A model generated the notes under the pieces. That model worked only from the letters and a program-made list of their open reading frames with translations. It was not told the origin of the DNA and ran no database searches. From an uncultured bacterium (GTDB lineage: Bacteria; Cyanobacteriota; Vampirovibrionia; Gastranaerophilales; Gastranaerophilaceae), in assembly GCA_902772945.1 (NCBI GenBank), contig CACYCU010000131.1, positions 1 to 5,059 of the forward strand: a DNA stretch of 5,059 nt, given 5' to 3'. The position numbers and the translations under genes are program-made. Shown piece after piece: positions 1 through 5,037 of the stretch. The first letter of the stretch is position 1. Each line of letters opens with the position of its first letter.

Positions 1-684
1 TTCAACACTTTCATCATCAAATTTGAATCTTACATATATTGAAGTTGAAGTGTGATCTGCGTATTCAACTTCCGCCTCAGCCAGCGCTGTTTCGCAAGAT
101 GCGCACCAATAAACGGGTTTTAGTCCTTTTTCAACATAACCTTTTTTGAACATTTCGCCAAAAACTCTTATTTGTTCTGCCTCAAAATCAGGTTTTATGG
201 TTAAATACGGATTTTCCCAATTGCCGAGTACGCCAAGACGTTTGAAGGCAGCTTCCTGTCCGAGAAGACTTTTATGAGCATATTCACGACATTTTTGTCT
301 TAATTCGTAAGGTGTGAGAGCACTCCTGCCGCCTTTTATATTTTTTACAACGGCATTTTCAATAGGTAAACCATGAGCATCGTATCCCGGTACAAACGGG
401 GTATAATAGCCTGATTGAGCTTTATATTTGAGTAAAATATCTTTTAAAATCTTGTTTAGAGCTGTCCCAACGTGAATTTTTTCCGAACTTAAATACGGAG
501 GCCCGTCGTGCAAAATGAATTTGTTAGCTTTATCTCTTTGTCCGATAATTTTTTCATAAATCTTGTTTTCTTCCCAAAATTTTTGAATTTCAAGTTCTCT
601 GACAGTTGCATTTGCCCTCATTGCTAAAGTTGTTTGAGGCAAATTTAAAGTTTCTTTATACTCTTTTTTTGTTTCTGTGCTCAT
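1..684 (-). CDS. ileS: Isoleucyl-tRNA synthetase, N-terminal 228 residues (runs off the left edge)
   Basis: Class I aminoacyl-tRNA synthetase that charges tRNA-Ile with isoleucine in the cytoplasm. The reverse strand from the ATG at 684-682 reads open to the window edge and starts MSTETKKEYKETLNLPQT. Visible IleS landmarks are the HDGPPY block (residues 59-64), ALNKILKD (75-82), the GYDAHGLPIE block (about 99-108), LGVLGNWENPYLT (about 150-162) and KPVYWCASCETALAEAEVEY (about 190-209), which leads into the CP1 editing region. The KMSKS motif and the editing and anticodon domains lie outside the window. The HIGH signature is unusual: it reads HVGT (residues 71-74), and the segment between PPY and this motif is LSSEKI, six residues where the common form (ANGDI) has five. 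The start is supported by AAGGA seven bases upstream. It follows the transporter gene by four bases, so the two are very likely co-transcribed. No T-box-like leader is possible in so short a gap. Product identity is near certain. Confidence 0.96.
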   Translation of the reverse strand, partial: MSTETKKEYKETLNLPQTTLAMRANATVRELEIQKFWEENKIYEKIIGQRDKANKFILHDGPPYLSSEKIHVGTALNKILKDILLKYKAQSGYYTPFVPGYDAHGLPIENAVVKNIKGGRSALTPYELRQKCREYAHKSLLGQEAAFKRLGVLGNWENPYLTIKPDFEAEQIRVFGEMFKKGYVEKGLKPVYWCASCETALAEAEVEYADHTSTSIYVRFKFDDESVE

Positions 685-688
685 AAAT

Positions 689-1993
689 TTATCCTTCTTT
701 TATTTTTCCTATTTTATTTTGTATATTTGTAATAAGACTTTCTTCTTTGCATTGTTTTAAAAATTCATCCATTTTTTCATAATCAAAACATTTTTCCCAA
801 CGTGCAATAACAACAGTTGCAACACAATTTCCAATTAAATTTACGGTAGTTCTTCCCATATCAAGAATTTGATCAATACCCAAAAGGATTGCAACGCCTA
901 AAATTGGGATATTAAAGCTAGCCAAAGTCCCTGCAAGAACAATCAACGAAACCCTTGGAACCCCTGCAATACCTTTGCTTGTAAGCATTAGAGTTAACAT
1001 TATAATTAATTGCTGATTCAAGTCTAAATTTATCCCTACAATTTGAGATGAAAAAAGAACTGCCATTGCAAGATACAAAGTACTTCCGTCGAGATTAAAC
1101 GTATACCCTGTAGGCATAACAAATCCTACGATATTTTTCGGAACACCAAATCTTTCCATTATATCCATAGCTTTGGGAAATGCAGCTTCTGAACTTGCTG
1201 TGGTAAATGCCAAAAAAGCAGGTTCTTGCAAAGCTTTTACCAAACTTCTAAATGATATTTTTACTAGTTTACATGCTATTACCAAAACGAGTATGACAAA
1301 AACTGCCAAAGCCGTGTATAATGAACCGATTATTTTGAAATAACTTTTCAATACGGATAAGCCATTTGCGCCTACAGTTGCTGCAATTGCACCAAATATA
1401 CCTAACGGCGCAAAATACATTACGTATTCTGTGAATTTAAACATTATTTTAGAAATAGAATTCAATACATCAACAACGGGTTTTGCTTTTTCGCCAACTG
1501 CAACAATTGCAAGGGCAAAAAATATAGAAAATACAACTATTTGCAATAAATTTCCCTGCGCCATAGCATCCACAACACTCGTTGGAAAGATGCTCGTAAC
1601 CATTTCACTTATTGAAGTATGTGCATGTGCTGCAGCCATGAGTCCAGCTTCCTGCATATGCAAAGCATGAGATGTGCTGCCGGTCATAAAACCTACTCCC
1701 GGTTTGAATAAGTTTGCCATAGCCAAACCAATTATAAGAGCTATAGTTGTGACTATTTCAAAATATATAATTGTTTTAAGTCCTAATTTACCTAGACTTT
1801 TAACATTACCATGTCCTGAAATTCCTACAACCAATGTCGCAAAAAGTAAGGGGGCTATTATCATTTTAACCATTCTTAAAAATATAACAGCCAAAGGACG
1901 CATTTTTATCGCAATATCAGGTAAAAAATGTCCTGCAAGTATACCTAAAATTAATGCTATGAATATTAAGGCTGTAAGCTTTGAATGTTTCAA
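689..1993 (-). CDS. Dicarboxylate/amino acid:cation symporter (DAACS/SLC1 family), probably glutamate/aspartate
   Basis: Inner-membrane secondary transporter of the GltP/DctA/GltPh family, 434 residues, the usual family length. It has strongly hydrophobic helices from residue 7 onward and the conserved C-terminal core: hairpin 1 serine-rich loop TTASSEAAFP (264-273), TM7 motif NLDGS (300-304, the NMDGT position), hairpin 2 SKGIAGVP (339-346) and TM8 DQILDMGRTTVNLIGN (374-389). In GltPh numbering the TM8 residues correspond to D390, D394, R397, T398 and N401. The arginine equivalent (R381) favours acidic amino acids over plain C4-dicarboxylates. The D405 equivalent is asparagine (N389), as I recall for E. 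coli GltP, which hints at proton rather than sodium coupling. A loop at 109-125 carries four histidines (H109, H112, H123, H125). The start is TTG (1993-1991), with GAGG eight bases upstream and no nearby in-frame ATG upstream. It is the first gene of a pair with ileS. The exact substrate is uncertain, so no symbol is given. Confidence 0.93.
   Translation of the reverse strand: MKHSKLTALIFIALILGILAGHFLPDIAIKMRPLAVIFLRMVKMIIAPLLFATLVVGISGHGNVKSLGKLGLKTIIYFEIVTTIALIIGLAMANLFKPGVGFMTGSTSHALHMQEAGLMAAAHAHTSISEMVTSIFPTSVVDAMAQGNLLQIVVFSIFFALAIVAVGEKAKPVVDVLNSISKIMFKFTEYVMYFAPLGIFGAIAATVGANGLSVLKSYFKIIGSLYTALAVFVILVLVIACKLVKISFRSLVKALQEPAFLAFTTASSEAAFPKAMDIMERFGVPKNIVGFVMPTGYTFNLDGSTLYLAMAVLFSSQIVGINLDLNQQLIIMLTLMLTSKGIAGVPRVSLIVLAGTLASFNIPILGVAILLGIDQILDMGRTTVNLIGNCVATVVIARWEKCFDYEKMDEFLKQCKEESLITNIQNKIGKIKEG
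692..696 (-). promoter_or_regulatory. ileS ribosome binding site inside the transporter gene
   Basis: On the minus strand AAGGA lies seven bases before the ileS ATG. It is formed by the last sense codons of the upstream transporter (AAA GAA GGA TAA). This fixes the ileS start and suggests that ribosomes finishing the transporter help initiation on ileS (translational coupling). The coupling is inferred from spacing alone. Confidence 0.8.
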
Positions 1994-2001
1994 TTTAATA
2001 A

Positions 2002-2005
2002 CCTC
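2002..2005 (-). promoter_or_regulatory. Ribosome binding site supporting the TTG start of the symporter
   Basis: GAGG on the minus strand (in TTGAGGTTATTAAATTG) lies eight bases from the TTG at 1993-1991. The downstream codons encode MKHSKLTALIF, a short basic N-terminus followed by the first membrane helix, as expected for this family. These two facts together justify a non-ATG start. Confidence 0.7.
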
Positions 2006-2022
2006 AACAAAATCATACTACA

Positions 2023-2052
2023 AACATAGTTGATTTTCCTATATTATGTAAA
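2023..2052 (-). promoter_or_regulatory. Possible promoter for the symporter-ileS pair
   Basis: On the minus strand TTTACA (2052-2047) is followed after 18 bases by TATGTT (2028-2023). The -35 box is a good match but the -10 is only four of six. TATGAT (2017-2012) lies closer to the gene but lacks a -35 at the right distance. The region is so AT-rich that chance matches are likely, so this is a weak call. Confidence 0.3.
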
Positions 2053-2106
2053 TCTTTTTAAATATTTCTATATGTTCTTTAAACTTTTTAACATGCTTCT
2101 TGATTT

Positions 2107-2133
2107 TTAAGATTTTTAATATATTATTAGAAT
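2107..2133 (+). promoter_or_regulatory. Possible promoter for rpmB
   Basis: TAGAAT (2128-2133) matches five of six bases of the -10 consensus and lies about 29 bases before the rpmB start. A weak -35 candidate, TTAAGA (2107-2112), sits 15 bases upstream of it, which is short of the optimum. TTGATT (2100-2105) is a better hexamer but is 22 bases away. The -10 is plausible and the -35 is uncertain. The same TAGAAT hexamer serves the promoter at 3307-3335. Confidence 0.4.
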
Positions 2134-2161
2134 ACACTAGAAAAGAAAAGGAAGTAAAATT

Positions 2162-2353
2162 ATGGCAAAACATTGTGAAATTTGCGGAAAAGCCCCAATT
2201 AAAGCAGCAAAATTAACATTCTCTCATAAACAAATTGTTCATACACAAGAACCAAATTTGCAATCTGTAAAAGTTAATATGAACGGAACTGTTAAGAGAA
2301 TTAGAGTTTGTACATCTTGCTTAAGAGCCGGAAAAGTGCAAAAAGCTGTTTAA
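2162..2353 (+). CDS. rpmB: 50S ribosomal protein bL28
   Basis: Small basic component of the large ribosomal subunit, 63 residues, the typical length for the short bacterial L28. The N-terminus MAKHCEICGKAP and the later VCTSCLRAGKV are L28 hallmarks. The two CxxC pairs (C5/C8 and C51/C54) form the zinc-ribbon set of the C+ (zinc-binding) paralogue class; many bacteria also have or instead have a C- version without the cysteines. The ATG has AAGGA at 2148-2152 with a nine-base spacer. It is a single-gene unit: divergent from the symporter on its left and closed by a hairpin terminator 13 bases after its stop. In zinc-limited bacteria such zinc-ribbon ribosomal proteins can be swapped for zinc-free copies under Zur. 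No second copy is seen here. Confidence 0.97.
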   Translation: MAKHCEICGKAPIKAAKLTFSHKQIVHTQEPNLQSVKVNMNGTVKRIRVCTSCLRAGKVQKAV

Positions 2354-2366
2354 TAAAAAATTTATC

Positions 2367-2401
2367 AAAAAAAAAGAGAACCAATCGGTTCTCTTTTTTT
2401 T
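2367..2401. terminator. Bidirectional intrinsic terminator between rpmB and the TonB-domain gene
   Basis: Nine A residues (2367-2375), a seven-base-pair stem GAGAACC/GGTTCTC (2376-2382 with 2387-2393), a four-base AATC loop and eight T residues (2394-2401). Read on the plus strand it gives a hairpin plus U-tract after the rpmB stop. Read on the minus strand the A-run becomes a U-tract just after the TonB-domain gene, whose stop codon is at 2406-2404. The A and T tracts can extend the stem. It serves both converging genes. Confidence 0.92.
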
Positions 2402-2403
2402 GT

Positions 2404-3216
2404 TTAATAAACAACGGATTTTTTAATTAAATCGTGTTCAAATACGAATTGAAAATCAAGAGAATATGCATTTTTTGCAATTTCCGGGAATTTCGGATAC
2501 GGAACTGTTCTTTCAACAGCTGTAATTATAGATCTGTCTGTAACGTTGTCGCCGGAAGCTTCTTTGAAATTATAGTCTATAAGACTTCCGTCTTTCCCTA
2601 TAGTAAGAAGTATAATTGCCCTTGTGCCACGTCCTGAAACGGGCGGATTCCAATTTGCTTCAAGATATTTGCAGGTTCTAATTACATATTCTTGTAATTG
2701 AGCCGGAGTTAAAAGTTCTTGAGTTTTTGCTTGGTTATAAGCGACTTGCAAGTCGTCTCTTAGGATTGGTTTTTCGTTATATGAATATGTTGCGGCATAC
2801 TCGTTTGCGGTAAAAGCATCCTGATGTCTGGCGTATGTGTTTCCGTTAGCGGCTGCAATTGCATATTCATGAGCATTAAGTAAAAATGAATTTTTGTTGA
2901 TTGGCTTCATATATACTCTAGGATCAGCAAAAACTGCAATTGGCCTATATTTTTCAATTTCATAATCACCGGAATTTATTATTCCTGCATAATTTGTTTT
3001 TGAATTAGATTTAATATAAGCAATTTTTTCCGGATTTCCGTTGACGCTGTATTTTATAGCGTATAGACATTCGTCATTATTGATTTTCTGTATAGAATCT
3101 GTATCAATATATAAATCGATCCCATTTATATATGTGTTTACCGGCTGCCAATTCATTGCATTTGCGCATAATCCGCTTATTAACAACGCTGTCAAAATAA
3201 AAATTTTCTTTTTCAT
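2404..3216 (-). CDS. Exported protein with C-terminal TonB/TolA-type domain
   Basis: 270 residues from the ATG at 3216-3214. The first 20 residues look like a Sec signal peptide: MKKK, a hydrophobic stretch FILTALLISGL, and a likely cut after ANA. The first half of the mature chain (from MNWQPVNTYINGIDLYIDTDSIQ) holds a W, a YIDTDSI segment and a later AVFADPRVYMKP stretch; it faintly resembles surface-adhesin-E-like periplasmic domains, and I do not assign a family. Residues about 176-260 match the TonB_C/TolA C-terminal pattern: W189 followed by NPP, RAIILLTIGKDGSL, SGD near 221-223, DRSIITAVERTVPYPKFP, and a closing LDFQFVF strand. Unlike classical TonB there is no proline-rich linker, and the only hydrophobic segment is the signal. 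An in-frame ATG six codons upstream (3234) is less likely: it lacks an SD and lies at or before the predicted transcription start, whereas the chosen ATG has AAGGTGG just upstream. Its role is unknown; an envelope function is inferred. Confidence 0.85.
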   Translation of the reverse strand: MKKKIFILTALLISGLCANAMNWQPVNTYINGIDLYIDTDSIQKINNDECLYAIKYSVNGNPEKIAYIKSNSKTNYAGIINSGDYEIEKYRPIAVFADPRVYMKPINKNSFLLNAHEYAIAAANGNTYARHQDAFTANEYAATYSYNEKPILRDDLQVAYNQAKTQELLTPAQLQEYVIRTCKYLEANWNPPVSGRGTRAIILLTIGKDGSLIDYNFKEASGDNVTDRSIITAVERTVPYPKFPEIAKNAYSLDFQFVFEHDLIKKSVVY

Positions 3217-3220
3217 ATAA

Positions 3221-3227
3221 CCACCTT
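3221..3227 (-). promoter_or_regulatory. Ribosome binding site that decides the TonB-domain protein start
   Basis: AAGGTGG on the minus strand ends four bases before the ATG at 3216-3214 (AAGG is seven bases from it). The upstream ATG at 3234-3232 has only AT-rich promoter sequence before it. This supports the 270-residue protein over the 276-residue reading. Confidence 0.75.
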
Positions 3228-3235
3228 TTTTCATA

Positions 3236-3263
3236 ATTATATCGTATTTTTTAAAAATAGCAA
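3236..3263 (-). promoter_or_regulatory. Sigma70-like promoter for the TonB-domain gene
   Basis: On the minus strand TTGCTA (3263-3258) and a perfect TATAAT (3241-3236) are 16 bases apart. Transcription would begin near 3229, giving a leader of only about 13 bases that consists mostly of the ribosome binding site. Confidence 0.65.
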
Positions 3264-3286
3264 ATATTTAAATTATTAAGTAATTG

Positions 3287-3300
3287 TTACAACATTGTAA
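3287..3300. promoter_or_regulatory. Palindrome between divergent promoters, candidate operator
   Basis: TTACAACATTGTAA is a perfect 6-2-6 inverted repeat (TTACAA, CA, TTGTAA). It lies 23 bases upstream of the -35 box of the minus-strand promoter and 6 bases upstream of the -35 box of the plus-strand promoter. The plus-strand gene encodes a MerR-like HTH protein, so an autoregulatory or divergent operator is possible. In DNA this AT-rich, short palindromes also arise by chance. Confidence 0.4.
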
Positions 3301-3306
3301 AAATAT

Positions 3307-3335
3307 TTGTATTTTTTACACATATAAAATAGAAT
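3307..3335 (+). promoter_or_regulatory. Sigma70-like promoter for the MerR-like gene
   Basis: TTGTAT (3307-3312) and TAGAAT (3330-3335) are separated by exactly 17 bases, which predicts a start near 3342 and a leader of about 23 bases containing the GAGG ribosome binding site (3354-3357). The -35 box matches four of six bases and the -10 five of six. Confidence 0.6.
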
Positions 3336-3364
3336 AATATTGGAGAAATTTTTGAGGGATAAAA

Positions 3365-3859
3365 ATGATACTAGAACAAGAATTAGAGGGGAAAACATTA
3401 TCTCCGCAAGAAGTTAGAAGTATTTTGAAAACTGATAACAAGGAAATTGTTGAGCTTTGTAAAAGAGCTTCTATCATGCCGAAAAAAAATAGCAAAGGTC
3501 AAACATATTTTTCATATGATGAAGTAAAAAATTTGAGAAAAGTTCAAGCTATGAAAGGAGCATCTATGCCCCCTGTAAAAGTTGAAAAACAACCTTCTGC
3601 AATAATGAATATTTTAAATTCTTTGAAAGAGATGGAAAACAAACTGAGCAACAGAATATCTAAAGTTATTGATGAAAAACTTGAAGGTATGGATGAGGTT
3701 GTTGTTGAATTAATTCGTTGTAAAACTGATAACGAAACCCTCAGACAAAAAATTATTGATTTGAATAAAGAAATATATCAGCTTAAAAATGATTTGAATT
3801 CATACAAACCTGTAGGACTTGGTTTTTATAAGAAAAAAGAAAAACAAATTTGGGAATAA
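3365..3859 (+). CDS. Small MerR-like HTH protein with coiled-coil tail, function unknown
   Basis: 164 residues. Residues about 11-61 look like a MerR-type winged helix: a first helix SPQEVRSILKT, a second NKEIVELCKRASI, then a basic wing PKKNSKGQTYFSYDEVKNL ending in a helix. A short linker with PP and P (69-77) leads to a long charged helical region (about 79-146) with leucine/isoleucine spacing expected of a coiled coil, for example ETLRQKIIDLNKEIYQLKNDL. The tail (about 148-164) is basic and aromatic: YKPVGLGFYKKKEKQIWE. No ligand-binding or metal-binding cysteine set typical of MerR sensors is seen (only C32 and C119). The layout recalls B. subtilis RacA (MerR-like HTH plus coiled coil, DNA anchoring), but this is a comparison of architecture, not sequence. 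The ATG has GAGG seven bases upstream. It shares its promoter region with the divergent TonB-domain gene; recA follows in the same direction after 155 bases, with no terminator seen between them. Confidence 0.8.
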   Translation: MILEQELEGKTLSPQEVRSILKTDNKEIVELCKRASIMPKKNSKGQTYFSYDEVKNLRKVQAMKGASMPPVKVEKQPSAIMNILNSLKEMENKLSNRISKVIDEKLEGMDEVVVELIRCKTDNETLRQKIIDLNKEIYQLKNDLNSYKPVGLGFYKKKEKQIWE

Positions 3860-3862
3860 TTT

Positions 3863-3997
3863 GTCGTTCTGAGACGATTTTATGAGATTCTTGCCAATAT
3901 TGTAGGTGAACAAAAGAGATTCTTCGCTCTAATTATGATAAGGCGGAATACTCGAGTACCAAATGCTCAGAACCTAAAAGCCGAAGAATCTCATAAA
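3863..3997. repeat. Intergenic inverted-repeat element, MITE/REP-like
   Basis: TTTATGAGATTCTT (3879-3892) and AAGAATCTCATAAA (3984-3997) are perfect 14-base inverted copies separated by 91 bases. A further copy of the core, GAGATTCTTCG (3916-3926), is the exact complement of CGAAGAATCTC (3982-3992). GTTCTGAG (3866-3873) is the complement of CTCAGAAC (3966-3973). The element fills most of the space between the MerR-like gene and recA and encodes no protein I can support. The TTCTGAG...GAAGAATCTC wording resembles short repeats I recall in intergenic regions of various bacteria, but dispersal in this genome cannot be seen from one window. It is not a terminator: the loop is long and no T-tract follows. 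Confidence 0.7.
3949..3958. repeat. 10-base perfect palindrome upstream of recA
   Basis: TACTCGAGTA is self-complementary and lies 56 bases before the recA ATG, within the repeat element but off its centre. It matches neither the Gram-positive (CGAAC-N4-GTTCG) nor the cyanobacterial (AGTAC-type) LexA box, so a regulatory role is only a possibility. Confidence 0.35.
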
Positions 3998-4001
3998 GTT
4001 A

Positions 4002-4006
4002 AAGGA
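4002..4006 (+). promoter_or_regulatory. recA ribosome binding site next to the inverted-repeat arm
   Basis: AAGGA with an eight-base spacer to the ATG at 4015. The right arm of the long inverted repeat ends at 3997, four bases before it, so any folding of that arm in the mRNA could affect initiation. Confidence 0.75.
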
Positions 4007-4014
4007 TAAAACTA

Positions 4015-5037
4015 ATGGCAGTAAAAGAAAAAGAAGAAGCTGTTACTAATACAGATGAAAGAAGTAAAGCTTTAAAACTTGCGATAGAAAAAATTGAAAA
4101 AGATTTTGGTAAAGGTTCTATAATGAAGCTTGGCGACAAAGCTACGGTTAATGTTGATGCTATCCCAACCGGTGCTTTAGCTTTGGATGTAGCTTTAGGA
4201 ATTGGCGGTGTTCCAAGAGGCCGTATAATTGAGATATATGGACCTGAAAGTTCCGGAAAAACTACACTTGCACAGCATATTGTTGCAGAATGCCAAAAAC
4301 GCGGTGGAATCGCGGCATATGTTGATGCGGAGCATGCTCTTGATCCTGAATATGCAAGAAATCTTGGAGTTCAGGTGGATGATTTGCTTATTTCTCAACC
4401 TGATACCGGAGAACAGGCTCTTGATATAACAGAAGAACTTGTTCGCTCAGGTGCAGTCGATATAGTTGTTGTGGATTCTGTTGCGGCACTTGTTCCAAAG
4501 GCCGAGATTGAAGGTTCTATGGAAGACCAGCAAATGGGATTGCAGGCTCGTTTAATGAGCAAGGCGCTTAGAAAATTGACCGGTATTATTGGTAAAACCA
4601 ATACCACAGTTATTTTTATTAATCAGTTGCGTATGAAAATAGGCGTTATGTACGGAAATCCTGAAACAACTACAGGTGGTAATGCTTTGAAATATTATGC
4701 ATCAGTTCGTATGGAAATAAAACGTACAGAAGGCCTAAAAGGTGATGAAGGTGATGTTGGTAACCACGTTAGAGTAAGAGTAGTAAAAAACAAAGTTGCA
4801 CCTCCTTTCAGAACTGCAGAATTTGATATTATCTTCGGTAAAGGTATTTGCAAAATCGGAAATATCTTAGATGTAGCTGTAAATCTTGATATTGTTAAGA
4901 AAGCAGGCTCTTGGTTCAGCTTTAATGATGAAAAGCTCGGTCAGGGCAGAGATAAGGCAAAAGAATTTTTGACCGAAAATCCTGATATCCTTGCTAATGT
5001 TGAGACATTAGTCAGAGAAAAATTGGCTGCGAATTAA
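4015..5037 (+). CDS. recA: Recombinase RecA
   Basis: ATP-dependent recombinase that forms filaments on single-stranded DNA, pairs homologous DNA and triggers LexA self-cleavage where that system exists. Complete at 340 residues. Visible elements: N-terminal polymerisation helix region (ERSKALKLAIEKIEKDFGKGSIMKLG, 15-40), Walker A GPESSGKTT (76-84), catalytic glutamate E106 in DAEHALDP, Walker B VVVDS (151-155, D154), loop L1 around EIEGSMEDQQMG (164-175), FINQLRMKIG (201-210) with the ATP-sensing glutamine Q204, loop L2 PETTTGGNALK (216-226), and the VKNKVAPPF segment (257-265). The C-terminal domain ends at LVREKLAAN and lacks the strongly acidic tail of E. coli RecA, making it about 13 residues shorter. 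The ATG is supported by AAGGA. No convincing promoter with both boxes is seen just upstream; TATGAT (3934-3939) is an isolated -10 candidate, so read-through from the MerR-like gene is possible. No terminator is visible in the 22 bases after the stop. Confidence 0.98.
   Translation: MAVKEKEEAVTNTDERSKALKLAIEKIEKDFGKGSIMKLGDKATVNVDAIPTGALALDVALGIGGVPRGRIIEIYGPESSGKTTLAQHIVAECQKRGGIAAYVDAEHALDPEYARNLGVQVDDLLISQPDTGEQALDITEELVRSGAVDIVVVDSVAALVPKAEIEGSMEDQQMGLQARLMSKALRKLTGIIGKTNTTVIFINQLRMKIGVMYGNPETTTGGNALKYYASVRMEIKRTEGLKGDEGDVGNHVRVRVVKNKVAPPFRTAEFDIIFGKGICKIGNILDVAVNLDIVKKAGSWFSFNDEKLGQGRDKAKEFLTENPDILANVETLVREKLAAN

Noticed and set aside
1431..2033. Open frames on the plus strand across the symporter gene
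   Set aside because: They are antisense to a clearly conserved transporter and translate to low-complexity hydrophobic sequence without family motifs.
1994..2161. Riboswitch or T-box leader between the symporter and rpmB
   Set aside because: The 168 bases are almost pure A/T with no stable stems, no T-box-like conserved block and no terminator hairpin.
2434..2637. Plus-strand open frame opposite the TonB domain
   Set aside because: It is a shadow of the minus-strand gene; its cysteine-rich look comes from the complementary codons.
3157..3216. Lipoprotein signal (GLCANA) on the TonB-domain protein
   Set aside because: The residue before the cysteine is leucine, not glycine, alanine or serine, so the lipobox rule fails; a normal signal peptidase I site (ANA) fits better.
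3879..3997. CRISPR array
   Set aside because: There are only two to three imperfectly bounded copies in mixed orientation and unequal spacing, with no cas gene in the window.
3860..4014. Intrinsic terminator after the MerR-like gene
   Set aside because: The inverted arms are 91 bases apart and no T-tract follows the right arm, so it does not fit an intrinsic terminator.
4195..4607. Other open frames on both strands inside recA, including 4229-4429 on the plus strand
   Set aside because: They overlap the RecA core, whose reading is certain, and have no ribosome binding site or recognisable domain.
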